A DNA stretch of 64,000 bases, from contig NZ_CP054394.1 of assembly GCF_022539405.1 (NCBI RefSeq), forward strand, positions 2,612,501 through 2,676,500. Reading direction: 5' to 3'. Position 1 is the stretch's first letter. The number at the start of each line of letters is the position of its first letter. A program made the position numbers and the translations under genes. Shown here piece after piece: positions 42,564 to 51,884 of the stretch. The notes beneath the pieces were generated by a model. That model ran no database searches and was not told the DNA's origin. It saw nothing but the letters and a program-made list of their open reading frames with translations. This DNA is from Natranaerofaba carboxydovora (GTDB taxonomy: Bacteria; Bacillota; Natranaerobiia; Natranaerobiales; Natranaerofabaceae).

Positions 42564-42907
42564 CTCTCTTCATCTCCCCATCTGCCAGAGCCCACCTGGG
42601 TAAAAATCTTCATACCTTCCTTTACAGCTGTCACACATGTCCTAACACCCGGAATTCCATCAACTATCATCACACAGTCCGTGCACCTACCTATACCACA
42701 AAAAATACCTCTTGGCTTTTTGAACCTAGAAGTAGTCCTAAACTTATATATTCCATTAGCACTTAATGAAGCGGCTATAGTTTCGCCTTTTTTGGCCTTT
42801 AGCTTTATACCATCAAAAAAAATATTCACCCAAGTTTCTCTATCATCTTTACCGAGAATAGGGTGATCATCAATTCTTAGATTTTGAGGTTGATTTTTTA
42901 GCGACAT
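42560..42907 (-). CDS. [2Fe-2S]-binding subunit (HcnA-like)
   Basis: The 115-aa ferredoxin-fold protein has VNIFFDGIKLKAKKGETIAASL and the cluster ligands CGIGRCTDC with a distal Cys in VRTCVTAVKEG. It matches the small subunit of HcnABC/opine-oxidase-type dehydrogenases. It is coupled to the HcnB-like subunit by an ATGA overlap and follows the DsrE-like gene by 32 bp. Confidence 0.9.
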   Translation of the reverse strand: MSLKNQPQNLRIDDHPILGKDDRETWVNIFFDGIKLKAKKGETIAASLSANGIYKFRTTSRFKKPRGIFCGIGRCTDCVMIVDGIPGVRTCVTAVKEGMKIFTQVGSGRWGDEER

Positions 42908-42939
42908 AAAAGATATTCACCTTCTTTAAATTAATTAGT

Positions 42940-43278
42940 TTAGATAGTTATGACTTTATTTGCCTCTGCTAGAAGATCTCTTGTCTTGTACATATTTCCT
43001 ACTTCTCCTACAGCAACTTTATCTTTTAGCTCATAATAGTCCAAGCATGTACCACAGGCTGATATTTTCACTCCTCTTTCTTCAAGCTGGCGCAAATTAT
43101 CTAAAACGTCGGAGCCACCTATGACAAGCTTTACCCCGGCATTTATAAAAATAATATTAGAAGGGAGGCTATCACCTTCTGTGAGAGTATAAAAATAACT
43201 TTCCATAAGTTTTCTTCCTAGATTTTCATCTCCTCTACCAAAAGAATCAGAAGTAATTAATAGTATATAGCTATCCAT
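42940..43278 (-). CDS. DsrE/YedF-like sulfur-transfer family protein
   Basis: The protein of about 112 aa has a DsrE fold: YILLITSDSFGRGDENLG, IFINAGVKLVIGGSDVLDNL, and a Cys pair in SACGTCLDYYELKD. This resembles the C-terminal domain of YedF-type selenium/sulfur proteins without the TusA part. It may carry persulfide or act in redox. The second ATG (43278) is preferred for spacing to the GGG-rich site. It heads the oxidoreductase gene set. Confidence 0.78.
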   Translation of the reverse strand: MDSYILLITSDSFGRGDENLGRKLMESYFYTLTEGDSLPSNIIFINAGVKLVIGGSDVLDNLRQLEERGVKISACGTCLDYYELKDKVAVGEVGNMYKTRDLLAEANKVITI

Positions 43279-43333
43279 AGGCAGTCTCATCCCTTTCTAG
43301 CAGCATAAAATATAAATACGTGTTTTATTAGTT

Positions 43334-44749
43334 TTAATTCACATTTGGATTCAAAGCAAAGGGTTGAGTGTAAGTTCTTCCCCATCTATTTACCACAACT
43401 CCTCTTACAAATACGGTGTCTAGATCAGATACATTGATACTTTTTCCTTCACCGAATTTACTTGTTCCCTCACCTATCCATTTTATTTTATCATAATCTT
43501 CTGCTTTTATTTTTATCTCTTTCTCATCAACTTTTACTTTATTAATCTGAGGCACTTTCTCATTCCCACTACCATGTTTCTCATAACTAAAGAAAAAGGC
43601 CCCATTCTTCATACTTTCTCGTAAATTTTCTTCAGTTAATTCAGGCATCAGCATGTATTGGTAATTGTTAGAAAGCTGATACTCTTTGTGCATATCATCA
43701 TTGCTGTAACCAAAGACTGTCCTTTTTGGCATCATTACGCTGTTAATATTATCCCAGATTTCTCTTTCTTCAGGATGTCTATCAAGCATATTATAAACTT
43801 CAATTCCTACTAAAGGCTCCATATAAAAATCATTAAATAGCTCTACATACCACTTGGCTTTTTTGTCATATCTACCCGGATGAAACATAATTGCTAACCC
43901 ATCTTTATTATTAATTTCCTTCAAAGCATTTTTCTCGCTAGTTTCTGTAGCATCGCCATAGCTGTTGAAAAAACTTCCAATATGATTGGGCTTACTTATT
44001 TCGTTACCTTCTACTGCTAACATCCCTAACTCATCAGGGTCTTTGCCGTAATCCGTCCAGGGCCAGGTTGTCTCTTCTGTCTGCAGGGTATCATGACTTG
44101 TTATAGATAGGATATCATATCCTGCCTTGTGATATCTAGAAATAGTCTCAACAAAGGATAGCTTTCCATGGCATTCTTCAGTATGGGTATGAAAATTAGC
44201 CTTATACTGATTGATGGTTTCCCAATTAATATTCTTGTATGGGTTATTAATAATAAATTTGTCTTCAGGGTACTGTGAATGTGAATTAGAGGTGAGTGGA
44301 TTTTCATTTTGAGGCTCTGCTAAAATTTTTGTTTTTATAACTTTTTCTTCGCCGTTAATTTTGCCAAATTCCTCTTCATCATTCCAAAAAACTTCACTGC
44401 CAAGAGATTCTCCGATAAATCTAAAGGGCACAAAAACCCTCCCTTCATGTATAGCTGGCGTAACATCAAGTTCAGATTTGTTGCCGTTAATGTAGGCTTT
44501 GTTTGAATCCACCTCAAGCTTTACAGTTACATCGCTATTTTTACCCTTTACAGTTCTTTTGCTATCATTCCAGGAAACTTCCGTGTCTAGCTTTTCAAAT
44601 ATTTTTCTCATAGGAACTAAGAATCTGCCGTTGGTTAGTTTTCCTTCAACAATTGTTTCAGCTTTCACAATGGTGCCGGAGAAGCCAAATAACAAATAAA
44701 AGATTAAAACAATACTAAAAAACCATACAAATCTTTTAGTGTTAGTCAT
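43334..44749 (-). CDS. Secreted stalk-domain protein with PHP phosphoesterase domain
   Basis: The 471-aa exported protein has a signal peptide (about 1-30). A copper-amine-oxidase N-terminal-like stalk domain follows (about 31-130; FLVPMRKIFEKLDTEVSWN and VFVPFRFIGESLGSEVFWN). A PHP domain (about 180-450) has FHTHTEECHG, the DILSITSHDT loop, VEGNEIS and IMFHPGRYD, all likely metal ligands. PHP domains hydrolyse phosphoesters. Presence outside the cell is unusual for the family, but similar stalk fusions occur in Clostridia. The start is ATG; the ribosome site is weak. Confidence 0.82.
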   Translation of the reverse strand: MTNTKRFVWFFSIVLIFYLLFGFSGTIVKAETIVEGKLTNGRFLVPMRKIFEKLDTEVSWNDSKRTVKGKNSDVTVKLEVDSNKAYINGNKSELDVTPAIHEGRVFVPFRFIGESLGSEVFWNDEEEFGKINGEEKVIKTKILAEPQNENPLTSNSHSQYPEDKFIINNPYKNINWETINQYKANFHTHTEECHGKLSFVETISRYHKAGYDILSITSHDTLQTEETTWPWTDYGKDPDELGMLAVEGNEISKPNHIGSFFNSYGDATETSEKNALKEINNKDGLAIMFHPGRYDKKAKWYVELFNDFYMEPLVGIEVYNMLDRHPEEREIWDNINSVMMPKRTVFGYSNDDMHKEYQLSNNYQYMLMPELTEENLRESMKNGAFFFSYEKHGSGNEKVPQINKVKVDEKEIKIKAEDYDKIKWIGEGTSKFGEGKSINVSDLDTVFVRGVVVNRWGRTYTQPFALNPNVN

Positions 44750-45051
44750 TTATTAATCACCTTTTTCTAGAAACCAAAAAACTTTGTTTTGCTAAGCTTG
44801 AACATAATTTATCAAAGATAACTTCTACAAATTACTCTTATACCCTCCAAACTCATGAATTTTAATTATTTAAAATTATGTTTGAGAACCAACTAAAAAT
44901 ACTATAACTTATGTGAATAGCTGTTTGCCCCAATTTATTTTAACAAAAATCATGTTATGTTAATAAAGGGCAGATTCAAGTGGTGGGAGATTAAATAAAA
45001 ATATGTTAAAATCTAAGTTAAGCTAGTAAAAAAGAGCGGGGTGTTCTCCTT
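44750..45051. other. Divergent promoter region with MITE fragment
   Basis: 302 bp between the PHP and CAP genes. It contains a MITE-like left-end fragment (44895-44934, with CTTATGTGAATAG) and AT-rich sequence with a TTAAAAT-like -10 near 45010. No ORF was seen. Confidence 0.45.
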
Positions 45052-46662
45052 ATGGCAAAAAGTACCAAAATATATTTGCTATTTTTACCTTTTTTGATAT
45101 TTATGTTAACCGCTAGTATTAGCGCTTCACATGCAAGTAGTCCATCAGCGGATATTGATAATGATCAAATTCTATCAAATGTATCGAGTAGGCTTCAAGA
45201 TAAAAAAACCCTACAAGACAACCCCCATCTTGCTGATGCAAGAAAACAAGAACCTTTAGAAGATAGAATTTTTGTAAGAGGTCAGAGCTTAACTTACGAT
45301 GTTCCACCTTTTATAGAAAATGGCAGAACTTTGATACCTGTTAGAACTATTTCTGAAGAATTAGGAGCCGAGATATATTTTAGTGAAGAAGACAGTAAAG
45401 TAACAATTGAAAGAAATGACAAGGAGATAGAGCTAGAATTAGATAGTCAGGTAGCAAGTGTAAACGACGAAAGTGTAGTTCTAGATAGCTCACCAAGAGT
45501 TGAAGATGGCAGAATTTTTGTTCCTTTGAGGTTTATCGGCAAAACTTTGGGTGACAGTGTAACTTATTTAGAAGAAACAGGTGAAATAGATATAGGGTTA
45601 AACGAATATAAAGATAAAGCAGAAAATAATATTTCAAACGATCAAAACAAAGACATAACCAGCGTTCGTGAAGATATCGGCAGAAAGTTAACTTCTGAAG
45701 TTCTGACTGATGAAGATATAAGTGAATTTTATCGTCAAGCAGTTGATATAGGAGATGATATAAGTAAGGCAAGGCAAACAAGAGATGAATTAGGTGAATT
45801 AATTGATAAGAGAAGAGCACAGCTAGGACTTGGAGATTTAGATGATGTAGATGACATAGACGACTTAGATGAACTAGATGATGAAGGTTTAGATGACGAA
45901 CTAAATGACGAAGATGACATAGATGACACAGATGAAGATACTGATGACAGTGATGTCGAAGAAGAAGAGGAAACTGAAGATGATGCACCATTTTATGAGG
46001 TAGAATCCTGGGAAGAAGAAGATTATGAAGATCACAATATAGATAATTTTAAAGAAAATGATTTGTTCCAAGAAAGAATTGATTTAGAAAATATTGATTA
46101 TCCAAGACTTAATGCAGCTATCTTTTATCATACTAATTTTGCAAGAGACAACGAAGGCTTAGAATCTTTGGATTATAACAAAAATCTTGAAGTGGCCTCT
46201 TTTAATCATTCAGTCAAAATGGAGGAAAATAACTTTGTAGATCATACAAATATGTACGATGGCACGCGCCGAAATCCTAATGACAGGGCAGAGTTAGCAG
46301 GGATCCAAAACCCAATGATAGCAGAAAATATCGCTAAAACCCCGGTACAAAAAATACTAGATGATGATGAAATCGAAAGCGGCGGAGGCACAATGGAAAT
46401 TGAAGTCGAGATAACTGAATTAGAAGAAGCAGATAAACATACCTATAATTCTTTTGCAAAAGAAGTGGTAAGGGGCTGGATGCACTCAGAAGGACATAGG
46501 GCAAACATTTTGCATGAAGAGGCCCTAGAACTTGGCGCAGGAACATATCTTTCTGACGGGGATATACCTAGCATACTATCTACTCAGAAGTTTCAGCTAC
46601 ACGATGAAGTAACAGAAGATGATGAAGGTTATGAAGATGAGCTTGATCCGTACGAAAAGTAA
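45052..46662 (+). CDS. Secreted stalk-domain protein with acidic linker and CAP/SCP domain
   Basis: The 536-aa exported protein has a signal peptide (about 1-29) and a stalk domain (about 75-185; TLIPVRTISEELGA and IFVPLRFIGKTLGD). A linker with a long Asp/Glu run (about 262-325) leads to a CAP domain (about 345-520) with INHxNxAR-like FYHTNFARDNEGLESL, FVDHTNMYDG and RGWMHSEGHRANIL. CAP proteins in spore-formers (YkwD/SafA-associated types) are surface proteins of unclear activity. The acidic linker is encoded by irregular GAY/GAR repeats. The start is ATG, with GCGGGGTG about 7 nt upstream. Confidence 0.85.
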   Translation: MAKSTKIYLLFLPFLIFMLTASISASHASSPSADIDNDQILSNVSSRLQDKKTLQDNPHLADARKQEPLEDRIFVRGQSLTYDVPPFIENGRTLIPVRTISEELGAEIYFSEEDSKVTIERNDKEIELELDSQVASVNDESVVLDSSPRVEDGRIFVPLRFIGKTLGDSVTYLEETGEIDIGLNEYKDKAENNISNDQNKDITSVREDIGRKLTSEVLTDEDISEFYRQAVDIGDDISKARQTRDELGELIDKRRAQLGLGDLDDVDDIDDLDELDDEGLDDELNDEDDIDDTDEDTDDSDVEEEEETEDDAPFYEVESWEEEDYEDHNIDNFKENDLFQERIDLENIDYPRLNAAIFYHTNFARDNEGLESLDYNKNLEVASFNHSVKMEENNFVDHTNMYDGTRRNPNDRAELAGIQNPMIAENIAKTPVQKILDDDEIESGGGTMEIEVEITELEEADKHTYNSFAKEVVRGWMHSEGHRANILHEEALELGAGTYLSDGDIPSILSTQKFQLHDEVTEDDEGYEDELDPYEK

Positions 46663-46708
46663 ACTGTCTAATTAAATGTTAAGCTGATCACCAAGGAGAA
46701 TCAATATC

Positions 46709-47542
46709 ATGTTTAGCTTTATATACAGAAAACTTGAAGGAGTGTACGTTGTCTACTTTTCAGTTTGTATATTGGTCTTGTCATTTTTGATGGTATATTT
46801 TTTTGACCTTCAAAATGCATTTGGGGTCAGGGATTTTTTTGTAGAACAATACGATACCTGGCCTTTCTTTTGGTATCACTGGTTCAAAAACGGCGGACCG
46901 ATTGAAATTATTCAGTATTTGTTTCTTGGGTTAGCATCGCTTGTATCTATAAGAAATGCTAGTATTGATGCTAGCATTAACAATAATAACACCCGGCACC
47001 TGAAAAACTTTTGGTATTTGATGGGGTTTGCCCTTTTACTGATGCTAATAGAAGACGCTGGTGACCCTAGACATACAATAAGAATTTATGTTCAAGCTAT
47101 TGTAGGAGAAGAGGAACAGGGCTTCTTTGGTACTATGACAGAATTAATATACTTTTGTGCCCTTGCTTTCTTTCCGATATATGCCTTTTTAAGATACGGG
47201 GGTAGAACTCTTTATCAATCAACAAAGACAAAAATTTATTTTCTTATAGGTTTTCTTTTTTATGCTATGGCCACCGGAGCTTCTTTTGCGGGAAGTGCTT
47301 TTCACAGCCTTATCGACAAAAACTTTTATATGATAACCGGAAGGTATTTGTTAGATATTTTGGTAACTCTCGGGGACCAAAAAACAGCCGAACTCTATTC
47401 AGTTAATAAAGACTGGATTAGTTTTTATCTTATGGATTCACCTGTAGAAGAAAGCCTAGAACTTTTGGGCGCTTCATTACTCCTTGCAGCATGTATTTCA
47501 TACGGAAAAGGCTTTATACTTTACAATTATAAGAAAGAGTAG
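46709..47542 (+). CDS. Unrecognised membrane protein with about six membrane segments
   Basis: The 277-aa protein has hydrophobic segments near residues 13-35, 68-85, 105-120, 145-165, 180-205 and 250-270. Between them are FFWYHWFKNGG, MLIEDAGDPRHTIR and a late SPVEESLELLG motif, which may be functional sites (His, Asp, Glu). I do not recognise the family. The ATG has AAGGAG about 9 nt upstream. It follows the CAP gene by 46 bp on the same strand and ends 2 bp before the opposing zinc-finger gene. Confidence 0.7.
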   Translation: MFSFIYRKLEGVYVVYFSVCILVLSFLMVYFFDLQNAFGVRDFFVEQYDTWPFFWYHWFKNGGPIEIIQYLFLGLASLVSIRNASIDASINNNNTRHLKNFWYLMGFALLLMLIEDAGDPRHTIRIYVQAIVGEEEQGFFGTMTELIYFCALAFFPIYAFLRYGGRTLYQSTKTKIYFLIGFLFYAMATGASFAGSAFHSLIDKNFYMITGRYLLDILVTLGDQKTAELYSVNKDWISFYLMDSPVEESLELLGASLLLAACISYGKGFILYNYKKE

Positions 47543-47544
47543 AC

Positions 47545-49659
47545 TTAAAATTTTTCTTTTAAGTCTCTCTCATTAAATACAACAATCCTATCACCATCAG
47601 TTAATTCGATAATGTCATATTTTACGGGTAATATATCAATAACCTCCATTACTACACCAGGTTCATCCGTTTTATTTTTTTCGACAAAACTGTTCAACTC
47701 CAAAAAACTGCAATTAAGGTCATTTAGTCCCTCCGAAAAGACCACCCTAATAAGATCTGTGCTTCCTCGGTACTTTCCATCAATATGCCGAGGAGATATT
47801 CCTGCCATTTCATCAAAAATTTCAGAATTATCATCTAAAAAGATAAAATCAAATTGCCCTGATGTCTTTTCACTTAGCAGATATTCAAAATTTGCACAGT
47901 TTGTCTCATACATTTTGCCAGTACCTTCACAGTATGAACAGCTAACCCTGCCAAAACCTCCGCAGGTTTTGCAATTTTCCTTTTTAGTACCTTTACAGAT
48001 AACACATCTAGTAACTCCTGATCCAGAACAAATTTCACACTGTTTGTTTTCTATTCCTGCACCATTACAGTTATCACATCTAATCTCACCGTTTTGACAT
48101 CGACATGTCCCAATCTTACCTGTTTCATCACATTTATTGCAAGACATTTCTGTAGTTTTTTCTCCAGGCCTTTGACCTCTATTATGACATTCGTTGCATA
48201 TTGCACCATCCCCGCTGCATAGCGGGCATATATAACCTTTCTGCCTACCCTCACCTTCGCATTCAGGACATTTTGTCATCCATTCTGTTTTGCAGGGGCA
48301 TTTTTCCATTATTTCAACCACTATACTGCCTCTGCCTTCACAGTTATCACACCCCAAAAATCCTTTGCCATCACATAGGCCACACTTTTTGTAGCCCCCA
48401 CTGCAGTAAAGACAGCTACGCTGGATCCTACCTATACCATTACATTCAAAACATTTCATATACCCATCTTCACATTCTAAGTTACTACAATCGACTTTGC
48501 CCACATCACAACCAGAGGGACAGTTTTTTAACCCTCTACCATCACACTTGTTACACAATAACTCTTCTATTTCAAAAGGAAAGGTATAACTGCCATTTTT
48601 GACCGGGAAAAAACTATTTTGAAGGGTATCTTCAAGCTCGTCCTTAACTCTCAAAAGTCCTACCGGCATTGAGACAAGTTCTTCTTTTTCTCTAGATATT
48701 TTTTTCTCTTTAGTTATATTTCTTATATACTGATGTTTTGATACTACAAATAGATAACCAGCTTTTTTTGAAGATATTTTGATATTTTGATTAAAAAGCT
48801 TATGCAGCTTGTCTAGCCAAAAGTCTAAATCTTTTTGTAGTAATAACATATAATCTTCAAAAGGATCCAATGGGGAGACTATATTATTAAAATTCTCTAG
48901 TCCTGAAACTTTTTCAAAACTTTCTCTTTCTTTTTTTAGTTCATCATAAAAAACAACTTTTAACATGGGGGCAGAAGATTCTTTTCTTTTACTATCACGG
49001 GACAATTCAAAGTCTCCACTGATAATTTTCTCTAAAAGATCTCTGTCTTTTTTGATAATAGCTTTTTTTACCAAGTTTTCGTTATCAAACTCTTCTAGAG
49101 GATCTGCTCCCATTTTCAAGAAAATCTCTATTAATTCATTATCTTCTTTTTGTACTGCTTGACCTAAAAAATTATTAATATCAACAAACCCTGATGCAAT
49201 AACTCTCGTTATTAACTCTATATCTCTTTTTTTCACCATATTATTTATATCAAATATTTCTTTCGAATCAACCTGTCTATTAAAAAGCTCAAATCGGGAC
49301 AAACTGGTAGATAGTGGTGTTTTGTCTTTGGGTATATACCACAAAAGAAAAAGCCTGAATATAACAAGCAATGAGATAAATAAAATTAATATATTTTCAT
49401 ACTGAAAAAAGCTAAGTATTATAATCCCGGCAAATAAACCCTTGCCTATAATAGAAGCGCACAATATAGCCCAAGTTATTCCAAGCAGCACAAATATTAA
49501 CAGCAAAACATAATGAAGCATCAAAGGCTTTGAAAGACCAGTTAAGTATAGGCTGTAAAAACCAAATAACAAACCAAAAAAAACAAAGCTAAGGCTTTCT
49601 GTTAATATATATTTTCTGTTGTAAAAATCCTTTAGCTTAACAAAAATCGAAAACAACAA
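47545..49659 (-). CDS. Membrane protein with ankyrin-like repeats and a very large DnaJ-type zinc-finger array
   Basis: The 704-aa protein has about four N-terminal membrane segments (about 20-110) and an ankyrin-like part (about 135-225; NFLGQAVQKEDNELIEIFL, KMGADPLEEFDNE). A middle helical region follows, then a Cys-rich block at about 369-580 with about 18 CxxC-type units. Ten read CxxCxGxG, such as CNKCDGRG, CFECNGIG, CDNCEGRG, CEICSGSG and CSYCEGTG. DnaJ has only four. The C-terminal part (about 580-704) is unrecognised. A redox/zinc or protein-folding role is possible; no known family matches the whole. Confidence 0.75.
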   Translation of the reverse strand: MLFSIFVKLKDFYNRKYILTESLSFVFFGLLFGFYSLYLTGLSKPLMLHYVLLLIFVLLGITWAILCASIIGKGLFAGIIILSFFQYENILILFISLLVIFRLFLLWYIPKDKTPLSTSLSRFELFNRQVDSKEIFDINNMVKKRDIELITRVIASGFVDINNFLGQAVQKEDNELIEIFLKMGADPLEEFDNENLVKKAIIKKDRDLLEKIISGDFELSRDSKRKESSAPMLKVVFYDELKKERESFEKVSGLENFNNIVSPLDPFEDYMLLLQKDLDFWLDKLHKLFNQNIKISSKKAGYLFVVSKHQYIRNITKEKKISREKEELVSMPVGLLRVKDELEDTLQNSFFPVKNGSYTFPFEIEELLCNKCDGRGLKNCPSGCDVGKVDCSNLECEDGYMKCFECNGIGRIQRSCLYCSGGYKKCGLCDGKGFLGCDNCEGRGSIVVEIMEKCPCKTEWMTKCPECEGEGRQKGYICPLCSGDGAICNECHNRGQRPGEKTTEMSCNKCDETGKIGTCRCQNGEIRCDNCNGAGIENKQCEICSGSGVTRCVICKGTKKENCKTCGGFGRVSCSYCEGTGKMYETNCANFEYLLSEKTSGQFDFIFLDDNSEIFDEMAGISPRHIDGKYRGSTDLIRVVFSEGLNDLNCSFLELNSFVEKNKTDEPGVVMEVIDILPVKYDIIELTDGDRIVVFNERDLKEKF

Positions 49660-49840
49660 AGATAGCCCCCAATCCTCTTAATCACTATTATAACAAAAAT
49701 AGTATTTTGCACCATTAACATAGAGTAAGTTAACTCTTAAATTTCTAAAAATTTTTCAACCATCTTAAATTTTTTTGCAAATTTCTAGCCTCCTTGCAAA
49801 ATACTAAGTAATAGAAGCATTGCGCAAGGAGGTAATTTTT

Positions 49841-50752
49841 ATGTCAAAAAACAGCAATAATCAAAAGCAAAAAGACGAAAAACTTAAAGCTAAAATAGAG
49901 AAAGCCATAAATAACGAGAAAGATTTCTCCGGCTATGATATTAATGTCAGGGTAGTTGATGGACGTGTAACTATTTATGGTGTAGTTGATGTCTTAGCAG
50001 AAAAAAATCATGCCAAAAACGTAGTAGAATCTATCGATGGTGTTAAGGAAGTGGAAAATAACCTTACAATCTCTACAGATGGCCAGATTTATGATGGACA
50101 TATAAATATGGAGGTCCGTCAGGAAATAGACGGTGATCCCAGGATAGATGATGCCTCAATAAAAATTTCCTTAAGAAAAGGCAAGGCCATCCTAGAAGGA
50201 GAAGCAAAAACCTTGGCAGAGAAGCAAGCCGCTGAAAAAGCTGCAAGTAAAGCAAAAGGAGTAACAAGTGTTATTAATAAAATATCTGTAAACAATGAAG
50301 AAGACTTGGATGATGCTTCTATAGTTAATGAAATCAGGCGATATTTCTCCAAAGAAGGTATTGGAGATAGATTAGAAGTTACCTGTCATGATGGAAAGGT
50401 AAAAATTACAGGCATAGCAGACAAAGAGGAAAAAAAGAAGTCTAAGGAACTTGCTTCACAAGTCCCTGGAGTAAAAAATGTTAGTGTAAGTAAAATTAAC
50501 ACCAGACTTGGTGAGCTAGATCACGGCGCAGCAGCTGCAGAAAAAGTAAAAAATGCTTTTTTGGAGGATGAAACTTTAGAAAAACTTCCTATACAAATAT
50601 ATGAAGAAGAAGGTCATCTTATTTTAGACGGTATTGTTGATGATACCTCACAAAAAAGAAAAATCGACCAAACTCTTCATTCTTTAATGGAAGAATATGG
50701 CCAAGACCTGATCGCAGTTGAAAATAAAATCCGCCTCAGACAAGACAACTAG
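49841..50752 (+). CDS. BON domain repeat protein
   Basis: The 303-aa protein contains about four BON-like units, each with a helix then a Gly-rich beta pair: GYDINVRVVDGRVTIYGVV, DASIKISLRKGKAILEGEA, RLEVTCHDGKVKITGIADK and PIQIYEEEGHLILDGIVD. BON domains bind membranes or lipids and often occur in stress proteins. There is no signal peptide, so a cytosolic place is likely. The ATG at 49841 follows AAGGAGG; the longer frame starts inside that site. It is a single gene with its own strong terminator. Confidence 0.82.
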   Translation: MSKNSNNQKQKDEKLKAKIEKAINNEKDFSGYDINVRVVDGRVTIYGVVDVLAEKNHAKNVVESIDGVKEVENNLTISTDGQIYDGHINMEVRQEIDGDPRIDDASIKISLRKGKAILEGEAKTLAEKQAAEKAASKAKGVTSVINKISVNNEEDLDDASIVNEIRRYFSKEGIGDRLEVTCHDGKVKITGIADKEEKKKSKELASQVPGVKNVSVSKINTRLGELDHGAAAAEKVKNAFLEDETLEKLPIQIYEEEGHLILDGIVDDTSQKRKIDQTLHSLMEEYGQDLIAVENKIRLRQDN

Positions 50753-50764
50753 CTAAAAAAGTTT

Positions 50765-50803
50765 TCGGGGAGCTTTTTGCCATCCACGGCAGAAAGCTCC
50801 CCG
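50765..50803. terminator. Bidirectional terminator between BON and SurA-like genes
   Basis: A 15-16 bp stem (CGGGGAGCTTTTTGCC and GGCAGAAAGCTCCCCG, one mismatch) with a 5-nt loop lies between the convergent genes, with T-rich and A-rich flanks. It can end both transcripts. Confidence 0.8.
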
Positions 50804-50823
50804 TTATTTGTTTAAATATTGTT

Positions 50824-51573
50824 TTAAATATGCTTTTCTATTTCAGCATCCTCTTTTAGCTCTTCTATAATAGGACCAATATTTTCCTGAATAATCTGGT
50901 CCCCTGCCATGTCTTCTAAATCACCTTTCATATCTTCATAGTCATCTAATTCTTTCTCTGACGGCATTCCTTTTTCTTCTGCCATTTCCATCTGCGCCTC
51001 TTGTTGTTCGTACATTTCTTTTAGTTCTTCTTCGGAAAATTCAAATTCTTCTTCTCCAATTTCTTCTCTTACAAGTTCTTCTATTAAAAGATACCTTTCA
51101 ATATCTTCTTCTACTTCACCCATAGTTGCACCCTGCTTCTCTAACTGCTGTTCTAGCATTTCTTCATCCATACCTTCCGCAGCCATTATCTGTTCAAGTT
51201 CCTCTTCAATATCTCCTTCATCTACGGTAAGTCCTTTTTCTTCAGCCTTTTGTAAAAGTAAAGTATCTTCAATGAGCTGATCTAAAGCGTCAGGTTCTAT
51301 CTCCTCTCTCATTTCTTCTTTTTCTGCTTCGTCTATTTCTTTGTCCGGCATTTGTCCTCCCATCATCTCGATGTTTTGCTCAACAACTTCATCTAGTTCT
51401 GCTCTTGTAACTTCTTCATCATTTACAACTGCTACTACATCATTTTGGGCTTCTTCTTCACCATTTTCTTCTCCTTTTTGGCCTTCCATCTCTTCGCCAC
51501 AACCGGCAAAGAATATTATAGAAATTACAAGCATTGTTGTAATAGCCAAAAATGTTGACTTTTTGAAAAACAA
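50824..51573 (-). CDS. SurA N-terminal-like lipoprotein chaperone
   Basis: The protein of about 249 aa has a lipobox (ISIIFFAGC) and a SurA/PrsA-type N-terminal chaperone segment (VVAVVNDEEVTRAELDEVV ... LDQLIEDTLLLQKAEEKG). A long Glu-rich helical region follows. No parvulin isomerase domain is present, so it should be a holding chaperone outside the membrane rather than an isomerase. It is exceptionally acidic and Met-rich. TTG at 51573 is taken as start, with GGAGG 7 nt upstream. Confidence 0.82.
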   Translation of the reverse strand: MFFKKSTFLAITTMLVISIIFFAGCGEEMEGQKGEENGEEEAQNDVVAVVNDEEVTRAELDEVVEQNIEMMGGQMPDKEIDEAEKEEMREEIEPDALDQLIEDTLLLQKAEEKGLTVDEGDIEEELEQIMAAEGMDEEMLEQQLEKQGATMGEVEEDIERYLLIEELVREEIGEEEFEFSEEELKEMYEQQEAQMEMAEEKGMPSEKELDDYEDMKGDLEDMAGDQIIQENIGPIIEELKEDAEIEKHI

Positions 51574-51884
51574 TACAATACCTCCTAACAAGTTTTTATT
51601 CTGTGCCTGTCTGGCTAATTTAGTATATAATATAAATCTACATATAAATTAAAATTAAACATTTTGTAAACTAGATAATATGTTAAGCTTTTACAAATAC
51701 ATTGTCCATAATGTGCCAAAATATACTACATATGAACATCTAATTTCACAAACTCAGCCTTTAAACGCTAATTTTCAAGCTTCAACCCAATTAAGAAGGA
51801 AAATTATATAGCTTACTAGAAATATTATTTAAGTAATACTTTTAGCAAACAAAATTATTACATTTGCAGGGGAGTATACCCAAC

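Noticed and set aside
45533-45991. Open frame rich in Leu and His opposite the acidic linker of the CAP protein
   Set aside because: The Leu/His bias is the complement of GAT/GAA repeat codons. It is a shadow of the acidic linker, not a gene.
47900-48560. Regularly spaced short repeats resembling a CRISPR array
   Set aside because: They are TGT/TGC and GGN codons of the CxxCxGxG units in one long frame, with no constant repeat and no fixed spacer length.
49650-49840. TTTTGCACCATTAACA near 49705 as another MITE-like end
   Set aside because: Only about eight bases match the family end and there is no partner; chance is likely in AT-rich sequence.
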